A stretch of DNA of 64,000 nucleotides from RGIG6307 sp964424345 (GCA_964424345.1 CAYRIK010000003.1:21545-85544), one strand, 5' to 3'; positions 9,024 to 18,896 are shown, counted from the first letter of the stretch. Numbers and translations are program-made. Notes: generated by a model not told the origin, from the letters alone.

Positions 9024-9060
9024 CATATACTAGAAAATTACTCATTTTTTAGTATAAAAG
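9024..9060 (+). repeat. Terminator-abutting palindromic repeat, copy 1
   Basis: TATACTAGAAAAT (9026-9038), loop TACTC, then ATTTTTTAGTATA (9044-9056): a 13-base dyad with one G-T position. It matches the copies at 40.2 kb and 60.8 kb, including the TACTC loop, and has a degenerate version of their 3' flank. It directly follows the acpP terminator hairpin and lies about 15 bases before the rnc ribosome site. Confidence 0.8.
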
Positions 9061-9085
9061 TTCTTTGCAAAAATGGAGGATGTAT

Positions 9086-9808
9086 ATGCAGTTGGGGACA
9101 ACCAAGCAGGGAATTTTAGAATTGGAAGGCAGGATTGGATATACCTTTAAAAATAAAGACCTGCTGAAACAGGCACTGACTCACAGTTCATATGCCAATG
9201 AAATGCGTATCTTGAAATCTGCAAATTATGAAAGACTGGAGTTTCTTGGAGATGCAGTTTTAGAAATGATTAGCAGTGATTTTTTGTTTTCTAAATATCC
9301 TGCTATGCCGGAGGGACAACTTAGTAAATTAAGAGCTTCTTTGGTTTGTGAGCAGGCTCTTGCACATACAGCAAGACAAATCAGATTAGATAAGTTTTTT
9401 CTTCTTGGAAAAGGAGAGGAAGCAACAGGCGGAAGACAGCGAGACTCTATTGCGTGTGATATCGTAGAAGCTGTTATCGGAGCAATCTATAAAGATAGTG
9501 GGATAGAAGAAGCCCAAAAGTTTATTTTCAAGTATGTTTTAGATAATATTGAACAGAAAAAATTATTTTTTGATGCAAAGTCTACATTGCAGGAATTGGC
9601 ACAAAGTAAATACAAACAGAATTTAACTTATAAAGTGATTTACGAATGTGGTCCGGAACATGACAAGGAATTTGGTGTAGAAGCTTATATGGGCACAAAA
9701 TTGCTTGGAAAAGGTAAAGGAAGAAGCAAAAAGATGGCAGAACAGCATGCTGCATATGAAGCTTTATTAGCCATGCAGAATGGAGCAGATGAAACTATAT
9801 GTATTTAA
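9086..9808 (+). CDS. rnc: Ribonuclease III
   Basis: This double-strand-specific RNase processes rRNA precursors. The signature ERLEFLGDAVLE (near residue 44) carries the catalytic acidic residues, and a double-stranded-RNA-binding domain occupies roughly the last 75 residues. A TTG at 9065 and ATG at 9080 are in frame, but GGAGG at 9075-9079 sits 6 bases before ATG 9086, which gives 240 residues. Its end overlaps the smc start by 10 bases, so rnc and smc are translationally coupled, the usual Firmicute arrangement. Confidence 0.96.
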   Translation: MQLGTTKQGILELEGRIGYTFKNKDLLKQALTHSSYANEMRILKSANYERLEFLGDAVLEMISSDFLFSKYPAMPEGQLSKLRASLVCEQALAHTARQIRLDKFFLLGKGEEATGGRQRDSIACDIVEAVIGAIYKDSGIEEAQKFIFKYVLDNIEQKKLFFDAKSTLQELAQSKYKQNLTYKVIYECGPEHDKEFGVEAYMGTKLLGKGKGRSKKMAEQHAAYEALLAMQNGADETICI

Positions 9809-12800
9809 AGAGTATCGAAATACAAGGATTTAAGTCTTTTGCAAACAAAATGCATTTTCAATTCCACAATGGCATTACAGCAATTGTAGGACCGAATGGA
9901 AGTGGAAAGAGCAATGTTGCAGATGCTGTCAGATGGGTGCTTGGTGAACAGCGTGTAAAACAGCTTCGTGGCGGCAATATGCAGGACGTTATCTTTTCAG
10001 GTACACAGCTTCGTAAACCATTGAGTTATGCATATGTTGCAATTACATTAGACAATGCAGATCATCAGCTTCCTATTTCTTATGAGGAAGTTACGATAGC
10101 AAGAAGATTGTATCGTTCGGGGGAAAGTGAGTATTTAATCAATGGTACAGCATGTCGATTAAAAGATGTGCAGGAGCTTTTTTATGATACGGGTATCGGT
10201 AAAGAAGGATATTCTATCATAGGTCAGGGACAGATTGATAAGATTTTAAGCGGAAAACCAGAAGAACGCAGAGAATTGTTCGATGAAGCGGCCGGAATTG
10301 TAAAATTCAAAAAGCGAAAAAATACAGCGCTTAAAAAGTTAGAAGAAGAACAGTCTAACCTTGTTCGAGTAACCGATATTTTATCTGAATTAGAAAAGCA
10401 GGTTCCACCTTTGGAACGACAGGCAGAAAAGGCAAAAACATATTTAAAGTATAAAGAAGCATTAAAAACGTTAGATGTAAATTGCTTTTTGCTTGAGCAT
10501 AACAGATTGCAAAAAGAACTTTCTAAAACAGAACAAGCATATCAGATTGCAAAAACACAGTGGACAGAAGTAAATGCTGCATATGAAGCTATCAAGGCAG
10601 AATATGATAAAGCAGTATCCGAAATAGAAAAATGCGATGCTGTTATAGAAGAAAAAAGAAATTTTCTTGCAGACAGCAATGTATTTAAAGGAAAGCTGCA
10701 AGGACAGATTGAAGTCTATAAAGAAAAAATTCGTTCTGATGCAAGCAATGAACAGCACTTTGATGTTCGAAAGGAACAGGTAGAAAGTCAGATTCAAGCA
10801 AAGCAAAAGGAAAAAGAAGCATTATTGGCACAAAAAGAGCAAATAGATGCTTCTGTAGAAGATTTGCTTATGATGAGAAAAGAAGCACAGCAAACGTTAG
10901 ATACAGTGTTACAGCGTATAACAGATGTCAGTGCTCATATAGAAAAACAAAAACAGGCTATTATGGATGGGCTTAATCAGAGAGCAACTATTAAGTCTAA
11001 ACTCAGCCGTTTAGATTCTACCGCAGAACAGATTCATATCCATAAATCAGAAGTGCATTCTAAAATGCTTCGTGCAAAGTCAGATGAAGCAAAGCAACAA
11101 GAAACGATTGAAGAATTAAATAAAGCAGTTTTTGAAATTTTAGAAGTGATTACAAAGATGGAAGAAACGCTTTCTGAAAAGGAAGCAAAGCTTTTAGAAC
11201 TTCGAAAAACACTTGCTGCATTGGATGAAGAATACCAAAAAACACAGCAGCAGTACCATAAAGAACAGTCCAGATTAGAAGCATTGATCAATATGACAGA
11301 GCGTTATGACGGATATGGAAATGCAGTAAAAAGTGTTATGGAAAGACGCTCGCAGGAAAAAGGTATCGTTGGTGTTGTAGCAGATATTTTTAAGACAGAT
11401 GCCAAATATGAGCTTGCGATTGAAACAGCACTGGGTGGCAATATACAAAATATCGTTACAACAGATGAAGATGTGGCAAAACGTATGATTACATTTTTAA
11501 AGCAGCAAAAAGCAGGACGAGCAACCTTTTTACCGCTTACGAGCATGAAACATGATCAGGAGTTCAAACAAACGGACTGTTTGCAGGAAGAGGGCGTAAT
11601 TGGCCTTGCGGATAGCTTGATCAAAACAAAAGAAGCCTATCAAAAAGTGGCAAAGAGTCTTTTGGGCAGGATTGTTGTAGTCGATCATATGGAACATGCA
11701 GTAAAGATTGCACGAAAGTACAACTATACAATACGCATGGTCACACTGGAAGGGGAACTTTTCATACCAGGCGGTGCAATGAGTGGTGGTGCATTCAAAA
11801 ACAATTCTAATTTATTAGGCAGAAGACGAGAAATAGAAGCATTAGAACAAAGCGTACTTAAGCTTGGTTCTAAAGTAAAAGAACTGCAAGCTGGAATTGA
11901 AAAACAAAAAGAAATCCGAAATAAGCTGCGAGTAGAGATTGAATACCAAAAGTCACAGCTTCAGATGAAGACTTTAGAGCAAAACACAGCAAAAATGAAT
12001 GTTGCTGCAGCTTTGGAGCGAAAAGAAGAAGCATTGGCAGGTGCTGGCGAGCTGACATTGGAAATTCAGAATATCGAAGAGAAACTTCAAGAAATTGCTT
12101 CTGAAAAAGAAATTGTATCGGCTGAACTGCAGGCTTCTTTAGAAGCAGAAAAGGGCGCAGACAGACTTGTGCTTGACCTTCAGGCAGAATTGCTTAGTTT
12201 AAGTGCTGATGAGGAAGAAGAATCCGAAAAAGTAAAAGAATGGGATATGAAGTTACATTCTTTAGAACAGACGGTATCGTTTCATGAACAAAATATGGAG
12301 CGTATTGATTCAGAATCAGAAGCTTTGCTTTTAGAAAAAGAAGAACTTACGGCAAGCATTTTACAAAGCAGACAGGATGCACAAACAAAAGAAGAAGAAA
12401 TTCAAAGAATCCAAGATCAGATATTACATTCCGATTCTGTATTAGCAGAGGCGAAAGAGGCATTGGACAAGGCGATGCTTCAAAAGGAAAAATGGTCTGC
12501 ATCACAAAAGAAATTCTTTGCAAAAAGAGAAGAAATATCTGCGCAGAGTTCCAACCTTGACAAAGAGCTGTATCGCTTGACAGCACAAAAAGAGAAATTA
12601 GAAGAAAACATGGAAAATCAGATCAATTATATGTGGGATGAGTATGAAATTACTCGTTCTGATGCAATTGCACTTGCAGATGCAACTATGACAGATCTTT
12701 CTTCCATGAAAAAAGAGATTTCTGAGCTGAAAAATCAAATCAAGGAATTAGGCAATGTAAATGTAAATGCAATCGAAGAGTATAAAGCTTTGATGGAACG

Positions 12801-13359
12801 TTATACATTCTTAAAAACACAATATAATGATTTGGTAGAAGCACGAAAGACACTAGAACAAATCGTTGCAGAATTAGATGCATCAATGAGAAAACAGTTC
12901 AAAGAAAAGTTTGCAGAAATTGCAAATGAATTTGATAAAGTGTTTAAAGAATTGTTCGGTGGTGGTAAAGGCACATTAGAGCTTCAGGCAGAAGAAGATA
13001 TTTTAGAGGCGGGTATTCGTATTATAGCGCAGCCGCCAGGTAAAAAGCTTCAGAATATGATGCAGTTGTCAGGTGGTGAAAAAGCACTGACAGCAATCGC
13101 ATTATTGTTTGCAATTCAAAATTTGAAGCCTTCACCATTTTGTCTTTTGGATGAAATTGAAGCTGCTTTGGATGAATCGAATGTATCTCGCTATGCAAGA
13201 TATTTGCATAAGCTGACCAAAAACACACAGTTTATTGTTATTACGCATAGACGTGGTACAATGGAAGAAGCAGATCGTCTGTATGGTATTACTATGCAGG
13301 AAAAAGGTGTTTCCACTTTAGTCAGTGTAAACCTTGTAGAAGAAGAATTGGAGGGGTAG
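9799..13359 (+). CDS. smc: Chromosome segregation protein SMC
   Basis: This is the condensin ATPase that compacts and segregates the chromosome with ScpA/ScpB (not in this window). It has 1186 residues, full length. The Walker A motif GPNGSGKS is at residues 31-38. Two long coiled-coil arms flank a hinge at roughly residues 500-650. The C-terminal head carries the signature LSGGEKAL and Walker B CLLDEIEAALD. It lies between rnc and ftsY as in B. subtilis. Confidence 0.98.
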   Translation: MYLKSIEIQGFKSFANKMHFQFHNGITAIVGPNGSGKSNVADAVRWVLGEQRVKQLRGGNMQDVIFSGTQLRKPLSYAYVAITLDNADHQLPISYEEVTIARRLYRSGESEYLINGTACRLKDVQELFYDTGIGKEGYSIIGQGQIDKILSGKPEERRELFDEAAGIVKFKKRKNTALKKLEEEQSNLVRVTDILSELEKQVPPLERQAEKAKTYLKYKEALKTLDVNCFLLEHNRLQKELSKTEQAYQIAKTQWTEVNAAYEAIKAEYDKAVSEIEKCDAVIEEKRNFLADSNVFKGKLQGQIEVYKEKIRSDASNEQHFDVRKEQVESQIQAKQKEKEALLAQKEQIDASVEDLLMMRKEAQQTLDTVLQRITDVSAHIEKQKQAIMDGLNQRATIKSKLSRLDSTAEQIHIHKSEVHSKMLRAKSDEAKQQETIEELNKAVFEILEVITKMEETLSEKEAKLLELRKTLAALDEEYQKTQQQYHKEQSRLEALINMTERYDGYGNAVKSVMERRSQEKGIVGVVADIFKTDAKYELAIETALGGNIQNIVTTDEDVAKRMITFLKQQKAGRATFLPLTSMKHDQEFKQTDCLQEEGVIGLADSLIKTKEAYQKVAKSLLGRIVVVDHMEHAVKIARKYNYTIRMVTLEGELFIPGGAMSGGAFKNNSNLLGRRREIEALEQSVLKLGSKVKELQAGIEKQKEIRNKLRVEIEYQKSQLQMKTLEQNTAKMNVAAALERKEEALAGAGELTLEIQNIEEKLQEIASEKEIVSAELQASLEAEKGADRLVLDLQAELLSLSADEEEESEKVKEWDMKLHSLEQTVSFHEQNMERIDSESEALLLEKEELTASILQSRQDAQTKEEEIQRIQDQILHSDSVLAEAKEALDKAMLQKEKWSASQKKFFAKREEISAQSSNLDKELYRLTAQKEKLEENMENQINYMWDEYEITRSDAIALADATMTDLSSMKKEISELKNQIKELGNVNVNAIEEYKALMERYTFLKTQYNDLVEARKTLEQIVAELDASMRKQFKEKFAEIANEFDKVFKELFGGGKGTLELQAEEDILEAGIRIIAQPPGKKLQNMMQLSGGEKALTAIALLFAIQNLKPSPFCLLDEIEAALDESNVSRYARYLHKLTKNTQFIVITHRRGTMEEADRLYGITMQEKGVSTLVSVNLVEEELEG

Positions 13360-13362
13360 CCT

Positions 13363-14310
13363 ATGGGAGAAGAAAAGAAAGGTTTTTTTGCCAAATTAAA
13401 GGCTGGATTAGCCAAAACGAGAGATAATATCGTGCATGGTATTGATCAGGTCTTTAATGGATATTCAAATATTGACGAAGATTTTTACGAGGAACTTGAA
13501 GAACGCTTGATCATGGGAGATATTGGTGTAAATGCAACATCCGAAATCATGAAGCGTGTTCGTGAAGATGTGAAAAAACTTCATATCAAAGAGCCAAGAG
13601 AATGTAAAAAACTTTTGATTAATTCAATTAAAGAACAGATGCAGGTACAGGAAGACGCATATGATTTTGAACACCAGAAAACAATTATTTTTGTGATTGG
13701 TGTAAATGGCGTAGGTAAAACAACTTCTGTAGGAAAACTTGCTTATAATCTGAAAATGTCAGGACGCAAAGTACTGATCGCAGCGGGAGATACATATCGA
13801 GCAGCAGCAAATGATCAGCTTGCAGAATGGGCAAAACGTGCAGGCGTAGATATGATTAGTTCTAAAGAAGGTACAGATCCAGCCAGTGTTGTATTTGATG
13901 CAGTTGCAGCAGCAAAGGCAAGAAATGTCGATGTTTTGATCTGTGATACAGCAGGTCGATTACATAATCGCAAAAATCTGATGGAAGAGCTTCGAAAGAT
14001 GAATCGTATCATTGATAAAGAATTTCCGGATGCACATCGTGAAAACTTTATTGTATTAGATGGTACCACAGGTCAGAATGCACTCGTACAGGCAAAGGAA
14101 TTTGGCTCTGTAGCAGATTTGACAGGTATCGTTTTGACAAAACTCGATGGAACAGCAAAGGGTGGTATTGCAGTAGCAATTCAGTCTGAATTAAAGGTTC
14201 CAGTAAAGTATATTGGCGTAGGAGAAGGAATTGAAGATCTTCAGAAATTTGATTCTAATACATTCGTAAACGCATTATTTGAAGTACAAGATGGAGAGTT
14301 TGAGGAATAA
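13363..14310 (+). CDS. ftsY: Signal recognition particle receptor FtsY
   Basis: This is the membrane-associated SRP GTPase that receives ribosome-Ffh complexes. It has 315 residues, the compact form without the long acidic N-terminal domain of E. coli. NG-domain motifs are GVNGVGKTT (G1, residues about 111-119), DTYRAAANDQL (G2 region), DTAGRLHN (G3) and TKLDG (G4). It starts 3 bases after the smc stop. Its partner ffh lies 2.6 kb downstream. Confidence 0.97.
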   Translation: MGEEKKGFFAKLKAGLAKTRDNIVHGIDQVFNGYSNIDEDFYEELEERLIMGDIGVNATSEIMKRVREDVKKLHIKEPRECKKLLINSIKEQMQVQEDAYDFEHQKTIIFVIGVNGVGKTTSVGKLAYNLKMSGRKVLIAAGDTYRAAANDQLAEWAKRAGVDMISSKEGTDPASVVFDAVAAAKARNVDVLICDTAGRLHNRKNLMEELRKMNRIIDKEFPDAHRENFIVLDGTTGQNALVQAKEFGSVADLTGIVLTKLDGTAKGGIAVAIQSELKVPVKYIGVGEGIEDLQKFDSNTFVNALFEVQDGEFEE

Positions 14311-14314
14311 GAAA

Positions 14315-15541
14315 ATGGAAAATGCATTAACATTAGAAAAATTTGAAGAGGCTAGTGAGGTCTTAAAATCTGTTGTACAGGAAACAAAATTGATTTATAG
14401 TGAGTTTTTCAGTGCACAGACAGGAAATCGTGTTTATTTTAAGCCTGAAAATATGCAGGCAACAGGTGCTTATAAGGTAAGAGGTGCTTACTACACAATG
14501 AGTACACTTACTCCAGAAGAAAGAGAAAGAGGTGTAATTACAGCATCTGCTGGAAATCATGCACAGGGTGTAGCATATGCTGCAAAGCATTTTGGATGTA
14601 AGGCTACTATTTGTATGCCAGTAACTACTCCTTTAATGAAGATTAACCGTACAAAATCTTATGGTGCAGAAGTTGTTCTTCATGGAAATGTATACGATGA
14701 AGCATGTGCAAAGGCTTATGAACTTGCAGAAGAACATGGATATACCTTTATCCATCCATTTGATGATTTAAGAGTAGCAACAGGTCAGGGTACTGTTGCA
14801 ATGGAAATCTTTAAAGAATTACCATTGGTAGACTACATTTTAGTACCAATCGGAGGCGGCGGTCTTGCAACAGGCGTTTCTACATTAGCAAAATTATTAA
14901 ATCCAAAGATTAAAGTAATCGGTGTAGAACCAGCAGGTGCAAACTGTATGCAGGTTTCTCTTGAAAATGATGCAGTTACAACACTTCCAGGTGTAAGCAC
15001 AATTGCAGATGGTACTGCTGTAAAGACACCAGGTACAAAGATTTTCCCATATATCAAAGAAAATTTAGACGGTATCATTACTATCAAAGATCAGGAACTG
15101 ATCGAAAGCTTCCTTGATATGGTTGAAAATCATAAGATGGTTGTAGAAAATTCCGGTCTTTTAACAGTTGCAGCTTTAAAACATTTAGATGTAAAAGGCA
15201 AACGAGTTGTTTCTATTTTAAGCGGTGGTAATATGGACGTTATCACAATGTCAAGTGTTGTGCAGCAGGGCTTGATTTTACGAGACAGAGTTATTACAGT
15301 AGCAGTAAGACTTCCTGATAAGCCAGGTGAATTACATAGAGTTTCAGGTGTTATTGCAGAATGCAAGGGTAATGTTATTAAATTAGAGCATAATTTATTT
15401 GTTTCTACAAACAGACAGGCAGCAGTAGAGCTTGTTATTATGATAGAAACATTTGGCACAGACCATAAAAATGAAATCATGAAAGTGTTAGAGCAGGAAG
15501 GTTATCAGCCTAGATTAGTACAGGCACTTTCTTACTTCTAA
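14315..15541 (+). CDS. ilvA: Threonine ammonia-lyase (short type with ACT domain)
   Basis: A PLP enzyme that deaminates threonine to 2-oxobutanoate. It has 408 residues, fitting the short ACT-containing form often annotated IlvA or TdcB. The PLP lysine is in TGAYKVRGA (near residue 50), and the phosphate-binding loop GGGGLATG is near 185. A C-terminal ACT domain begins around residue 330 and probably senses amino acids. ATG 14315 is chosen because it follows TGAGGA at the end of ftsY; an in-frame ATG at 14279 lies inside ftsY. Biosynthetic or catabolic use cannot be decided. Confidence 0.92.
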   Translation: MENALTLEKFEEASEVLKSVVQETKLIYSEFFSAQTGNRVYFKPENMQATGAYKVRGAYYTMSTLTPEERERGVITASAGNHAQGVAYAAKHFGCKATICMPVTTPLMKINRTKSYGAEVVLHGNVYDEACAKAYELAEEHGYTFIHPFDDLRVATGQGTVAMEIFKELPLVDYILVPIGGGGLATGVSTLAKLLNPKIKVIGVEPAGANCMQVSLENDAVTTLPGVSTIADGTAVKTPGTKIFPYIKENLDGIITIKDQELIESFLDMVENHKMVVENSGLLTVAALKHLDVKGKRVVSILSGGNMDVITMSSVVQQGLILRDRVITVAVRLPDKPGELHRVSGVIAECKGNVIKLEHNLFVSTNRQAAVELVIMIETFGTDHKNEIMKVLEQEGYQPRLVQALSYF

Positions 15542-15560
15542 AACACAGGGGGCTATCCTT

Positions 15561-16427
15561 ATGGAACGATTTGTAAAATTAATAAAAGAATTTTTTATGT
15601 TGACAGTGGGATCTTTGGTGTGCAGTATCGGAATCGGCTTGTTTTTAGACCCAAATAATTTAGCACCAGGTGGTGTGAGTGGTATCAGTATTATTTTGAG
15701 CAGTATTTTACCGATTGAAACTGGTACGATTATCTTTTTGGTCAATATTCCGCTCGTACTGTTAGGATTCTGGAAACTTGGTTACAAAATGATGCTTCGA
15801 ACATTTTATTGTGTTGTATGGCTTTCATTTGCTACCAACAAAATGATGCTCTGGTTTGGAGAATATTCCACAGATGATAAGCTGATTGCAGCGTTGGCAG
15901 GAGGCGTTCTTGTAGCAATTGGAATCGGTATTATCATGAAAATGGGAAGTACGTCCGGAGGTACGGATATCATCGTTCGTATTATTCGAAAGAAATATCC
16001 GCAGTTAAAGACAAATATGATTTTCTCTATCGTAGACTTTTCTATCGTAGTTTGTTCTGCATTCATCTTTAAAGATCTTGTTGTAGCGATGTATGCAACA
16101 ATCGCAGTTGTAGCACAAAATATCGTATTAGATAAAGTGTTGTATGGTTCTGATGAAGCAAAGATGATTTTTATCATCAGTGATAACAGCACATTGATTG
16201 CTCAAAAGCTGTTAACAGATGTAAATGTCGGAGTTACCTTTATCAAAGGTCAGGGAGCTTACAGTCAAAAAGAAAAAGATATCATTATGGCAGTTGTGAA
16301 AAAACCACTTTCTCCTCGTGTAGAAGAAGTAGTAAAAGAAGTCGACAGTTCTGCATTTTTGATATTTACAAGTGCAAATGAAATATATGGACAAGGATAC
16401 AAAAATATTTTTGGAGAAAAATTATAA
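15561..16427 (+). CDS. YitT family membrane protein (DUF161 + DUF2179)
   Basis: A 288-residue protein with about five hydrophobic helices in the first 200 residues (DUF161) and a cytoplasmic C-terminal DUF2179 domain, the YitT architecture common in Firmicutes. The GSTSGGTDIIVRI stretch near residue 132 is typical. The function of the family is not established. It lies 19 bases after ilvA, probably in the same transcript, and ends before a dyad-rich region. Confidence 0.87.
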   Translation: MERFVKLIKEFFMLTVGSLVCSIGIGLFLDPNNLAPGGVSGISIILSSILPIETGTIIFLVNIPLVLLGFWKLGYKMMLRTFYCVVWLSFATNKMMLWFGEYSTDDKLIAALAGGVLVAIGIGIIMKMGSTSGGTDIIVRIIRKKYPQLKTNMIFSIVDFSIVVCSAFIFKDLVVAMYATIAVVAQNIVLDKVLYGSDEAKMIFIISDNSTLIAQKLLTDVNVGVTFIKGQGAYSQKEKDIIMAVVKKPLSPRVEEVVKEVDSSAFLIFTSANEIYGQGYKNIFGEKL

Positions 16428-16451
16428 ATTGTTCCTGAAAAAGTACAATAA

Positions 16452-16491
16452 AATAGCGGGTGTCAATATTTTTTACTTGACACCCGCTATT
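16452..16491. promoter_or_regulatory. 15-bp perfect inverted repeat overlapping the ylxM-ffh -35
   Basis: AATAGCGGGTGTCAA (16452-16466) and TTGACACCCGCTATT (16477-16491) are perfectly complementary around a 10-base loop. The right arm contains the -35 TTGACA of the next operon. A third GGTGTCAA copy is at 16512-16519. It may end the YitT transcript, bind a regulator, or both. Confidence 0.7.
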
Positions 16492-16505
16492 ACTTTTGGT
16501 ATGAT
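16477..16505 (+). promoter_or_regulatory. Sigma-A promoter of ylxM-ffh
   Basis: Consensus TTGACA (16477-16482) and TATGAT (16500-16505) are 17 bases apart. Transcription would start near 16512, at the third GGTGTCAA repeat. Confidence 0.75.
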
Positions 16506-16556
16506 GACTTAGGTGTCAAGGGAAAAACCTTTACACATAGAAAAGGAGAGCGTGAT

Positions 16557-16907
16557 ATGTCATCAGTAGAAGAAATCGTAGAGCAGAGTCTCTTGTATGA
16601 TTTTTATGGTGAATTGTTGACAGAACATCAGCAAAAGATATATGAAGCTGCTCTTTTTGAAAATTTTTCTTTAAGTGAAATTGCAGAAGAAGCCGGAATT
16701 TCCAGACAGGGAGTACATGATCTGTTAAGACGCTGTGATAAGTTATTAAGAGGTTATGAAGATAAGCTGCATTTAGTAGAGCGATTTACAAGAATGCGAA
16801 GCGATGTAGAAGAAATTCAAGAACGTGTGAGCAGATTAGAGGCAACATCCTCTGAAGAAGTCACAAAGATTCAGGAAATAGCCGGTAAGTTATTGGAGGA
16901 GCTTTAA
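16557..16907 (+). CDS. ylxM: YlxM/p13 family helix-turn-helix protein
   Basis: A 116-residue member of the UPF0122 family, encoded with ffh throughout Firmicutes and Mollicutes. A sigma-region-4-like helix-turn-helix is visible around residues 38-58 (LSEIAEEAGISRQGVHDLLR), and the C-terminal third is a predicted coiled coil. It is thought to modulate SRP; the exact role here is inferred from linkage. ffh starts 3 bases after its stop. The ribosome site is AAAAGGAGAG before ATG 16557. Confidence 0.92.
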   Translation: MSSVEEIVEQSLLYDFYGELLTEHQQKIYEAALFENFSLSEIAEEAGISRQGVHDLLRRCDKLLRGYEDKLHLVERFTRMRSDVEEIQERVSRLEATSSEEVTKIQEIAGKLLEEL

Positions 16908-16910
16908 TCT

Positions 16911-18287
16911 ATGGCATTTGAAAGTTTAACAGAGAAACTACAAAATGTTTTTAAAAATTTAAAATCTAAAGGTCGTTTGACAGAAGAAGATGTAAAGCTT
17001 GCTCTGAAAGAAGTAAAAATGGCACTTTTAGAAGCAGACGTAAGTTTTAAGGTTGTAAAGCAGTTTATCAAATCTGTAGAAGAACGAGCTGTTGGTCAGG
17101 ATGTTATGAATGGATTAAATCCTAGCCAGATGGTTATTAAAATCGTTCAGGAAGAATTGATTTCCTTAATGGGAAGCGAGACAACAGAATTAAAACTTGC
17201 TCCAGGACAGCAGACAACCGTCATTATGATGGCTGGTTTACAGGGTGCAGGTAAGACAACTGCAACTGCAAAACTTGCTGCAAAATTAAAAAAGAAATCC
17301 AAAAAGCCATTATTGGTTGCTTGTGATATTTACAGACCTGCTGCGATTGAACAGCTCCATATCAACGGAGAAAAGGTTGGTGTAGATGTATTCAGCATGG
17401 GTACAGGACACAAACCAGTAGATATTGCAAAAGCTGCATTAGAACATGCTGCAAAGCATGGACATAATGTTGTAATCCTCGATACAGCCGGACGACTTCA
17501 TGTAGATGAAGCTATGATGGAAGAGTTAAGAGAGATCAAAGAAAAAATCACAGTACATCAGACATTGCTTGTTGTAGATGCTATGACAGGTCAGGATGCA
17601 GTAAATGTAGCAAGTGAGTTCAATGATAAGGTTGGAGTAGATGGTATTATCCTTTCAAAGATGGATGGTGACTCCAGAGGTGGTGCTGCTCTTTCAGCAA
17701 AAGCAGTAACAGGAAAACCAATTTTATTTGTTGGTATGGGTGAAAAACTGGACGATTTAGAACAGTTTTACCCAGAACGTATGGCAAGCCGAATCCTTGG
17801 AATGGGTGATGTCCTTTCCTTGATTGAAAAGGCTGCAAATACAATCGACATGGATGAAGAAAAAGAAAAAGATATGATGAGCCGCATGAAGAAAGGTAAA
17901 TTTGACTTTGAAGATTACCTTGAGAGCATGAAGCAGATGCGTAATATGGGCGGTCTGGGAAGTATCTTAGGTATGTTGCCAGGACTTGGCGTAAAGGCAT
18001 CTGATTTAGAAGGTGCAATTGACGAAAAGCAGTTGGCACGTACAGAAGCAATCATCTTATCCATGACACCTGCAGAACGTAAAAATCCAAAGCTGTTAAA
18101 TCCAAGCCGTAAGCATCGTATTGCAAAAGGTGCAGGTGTGGATATTGCAACAGTGAATCGTTTCGTGAAGCAGTTTGAACAGAGCCAGAAGATGATGAAG
18201 CAGTTTACAGGCGGCGGAAAACGTGGTGGCTTTGGAAATTTAGGAAGTCTCCTTGGAGGCGGACGTGGCGGAAGAAAATTCTTCTAA
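16911..18287 (+). CDS. ffh: Signal recognition particle protein Ffh
   Basis: This is the SRP GTPase that recognises signal sequences with 4.5S RNA and docks to FtsY. It has 458 residues, normal length. The N domain is followed by GLQGAGKTT (G1, near residue 107), DTAGRLHVD (G3) and SKMDGD (G4). The methionine-rich M domain covers about residues 300-440, with the RNA-binding SRKHRIAKGAG, and the tail is glycine-rich. The 4.5S RNA gene was not found in the window. Confidence 0.98.
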   Translation: MAFESLTEKLQNVFKNLKSKGRLTEEDVKLALKEVKMALLEADVSFKVVKQFIKSVEERAVGQDVMNGLNPSQMVIKIVQEELISLMGSETTELKLAPGQQTTVIMMAGLQGAGKTTATAKLAAKLKKKSKKPLLVACDIYRPAAIEQLHINGEKVGVDVFSMGTGHKPVDIAKAALEHAAKHGHNVVILDTAGRLHVDEAMMEELREIKEKITVHQTLLVVDAMTGQDAVNVASEFNDKVGVDGIILSKMDGDSRGGAALSAKAVTGKPILFVGMGEKLDDLEQFYPERMASRILGMGDVLSLIEKAANTIDMDEEKEKDMMSRMKKGKFDFEDYLESMKQMRNMGGLGSILGMLPGLGVKASDLEGAIDEKQLARTEAIILSMTPAERKNPKLLNPSRKHRIAKGAGVDIATVNRFVKQFEQSQKMMKQFTGGGKRGGFGNLGSLLGGGRGGRKFF

Positions 18288-18369
18288 CAGCATATATTCG
18301 ATGACAAAGTGATAAACTTTTTCATATAAATTATTTTACAATTTTATTTAATTTTTGGAGGAAATAACA

Positions 18370-18615
18370 ATGGCAGTTAAAATCAGATTAAGAAGAATGG
18401 GACAGAAGAAGGCTCCTTTTTATAGAATTATCGTAGCAGATTCTCGTTCCCCAAGAGATGGTAGATTTATCGAAGAAATCGGTACTTATGATCCAAACCA
18501 GAACCCAAGCGCAATCAAAGTTGATGAAGAATTAGCTAAGAAGTGGTTAGCAAATGGTGCTCAGCCTACAGAAGTTGTTGCAAAGATCTTTAAGGTAGCT
18601 GGTATCGAAAAATAA
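18370..18615 (+). CDS. rpsP: Ribosomal protein bS16
   Basis: An 81-residue small-subunit protein opening AVKIRLRRMGQKKAPFYRI, the family hallmark. An in-frame ATG at 18355 lies before the GGAGG at 18357-18361; ATG 18370, eight bases after it, is the start. It heads the conserved rpsP-khpA-rimM-trmD-rplS cluster. Confidence 0.98.
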   Translation: MAVKIRLRRMGQKKAPFYRIIVADSRSPRDGRFIEEIGTYDPNQNPSAIKVDEELAKKWLANGAQPTEVVAKIFKVAGIEK

Positions 18616-18645
18616 GTCTATACGGCACACTTTTGGAGGTGGATT

Positions 18646-18867
18646 ATGAAAGAATTGGTTGAAGTAATTGCAAAAGCACTCGTTGATAATCCAGGTGAAG
18701 TTGTAGTAACTGAAAAGAGAGACGGCAATAATGTAGTGTTAGAGCTTCATGTTGCACAGTCTGATATGGGTAAGGTTATCGGAAAACAGGGTCGAATTGC
18801 AAAAGCTATCCGTTCTGTTGTGAAAGCTGCATCTGCAAAAGAACATGTAGATGTAGAAATCATCTAA
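18646..18867 (+). CDS. khpA: KH-domain RNA-binding protein KhpA (YlqC)
   Basis: A 73-residue single KH domain with the GKQGR loop (residues about 46-50) that contacts RNA. In other Firmicutes KhpA pairs with KhpB/Jag in cell-division or RNA control; the partner is not in this window. It lies between rpsP and rimM as usual. The ribosome site is GGAGGTGG, before ATG 18646. Confidence 0.95.
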   Translation: MKELVEVIAKALVDNPGEVVVTEKRDGNNVVLELHVAQSDMGKVIGKQGRIAKAIRSVVKAASAKEHVDVEII

Positions 18868-18896
18868 TTCCGTATTGAAATCATGTATGATTGTTG

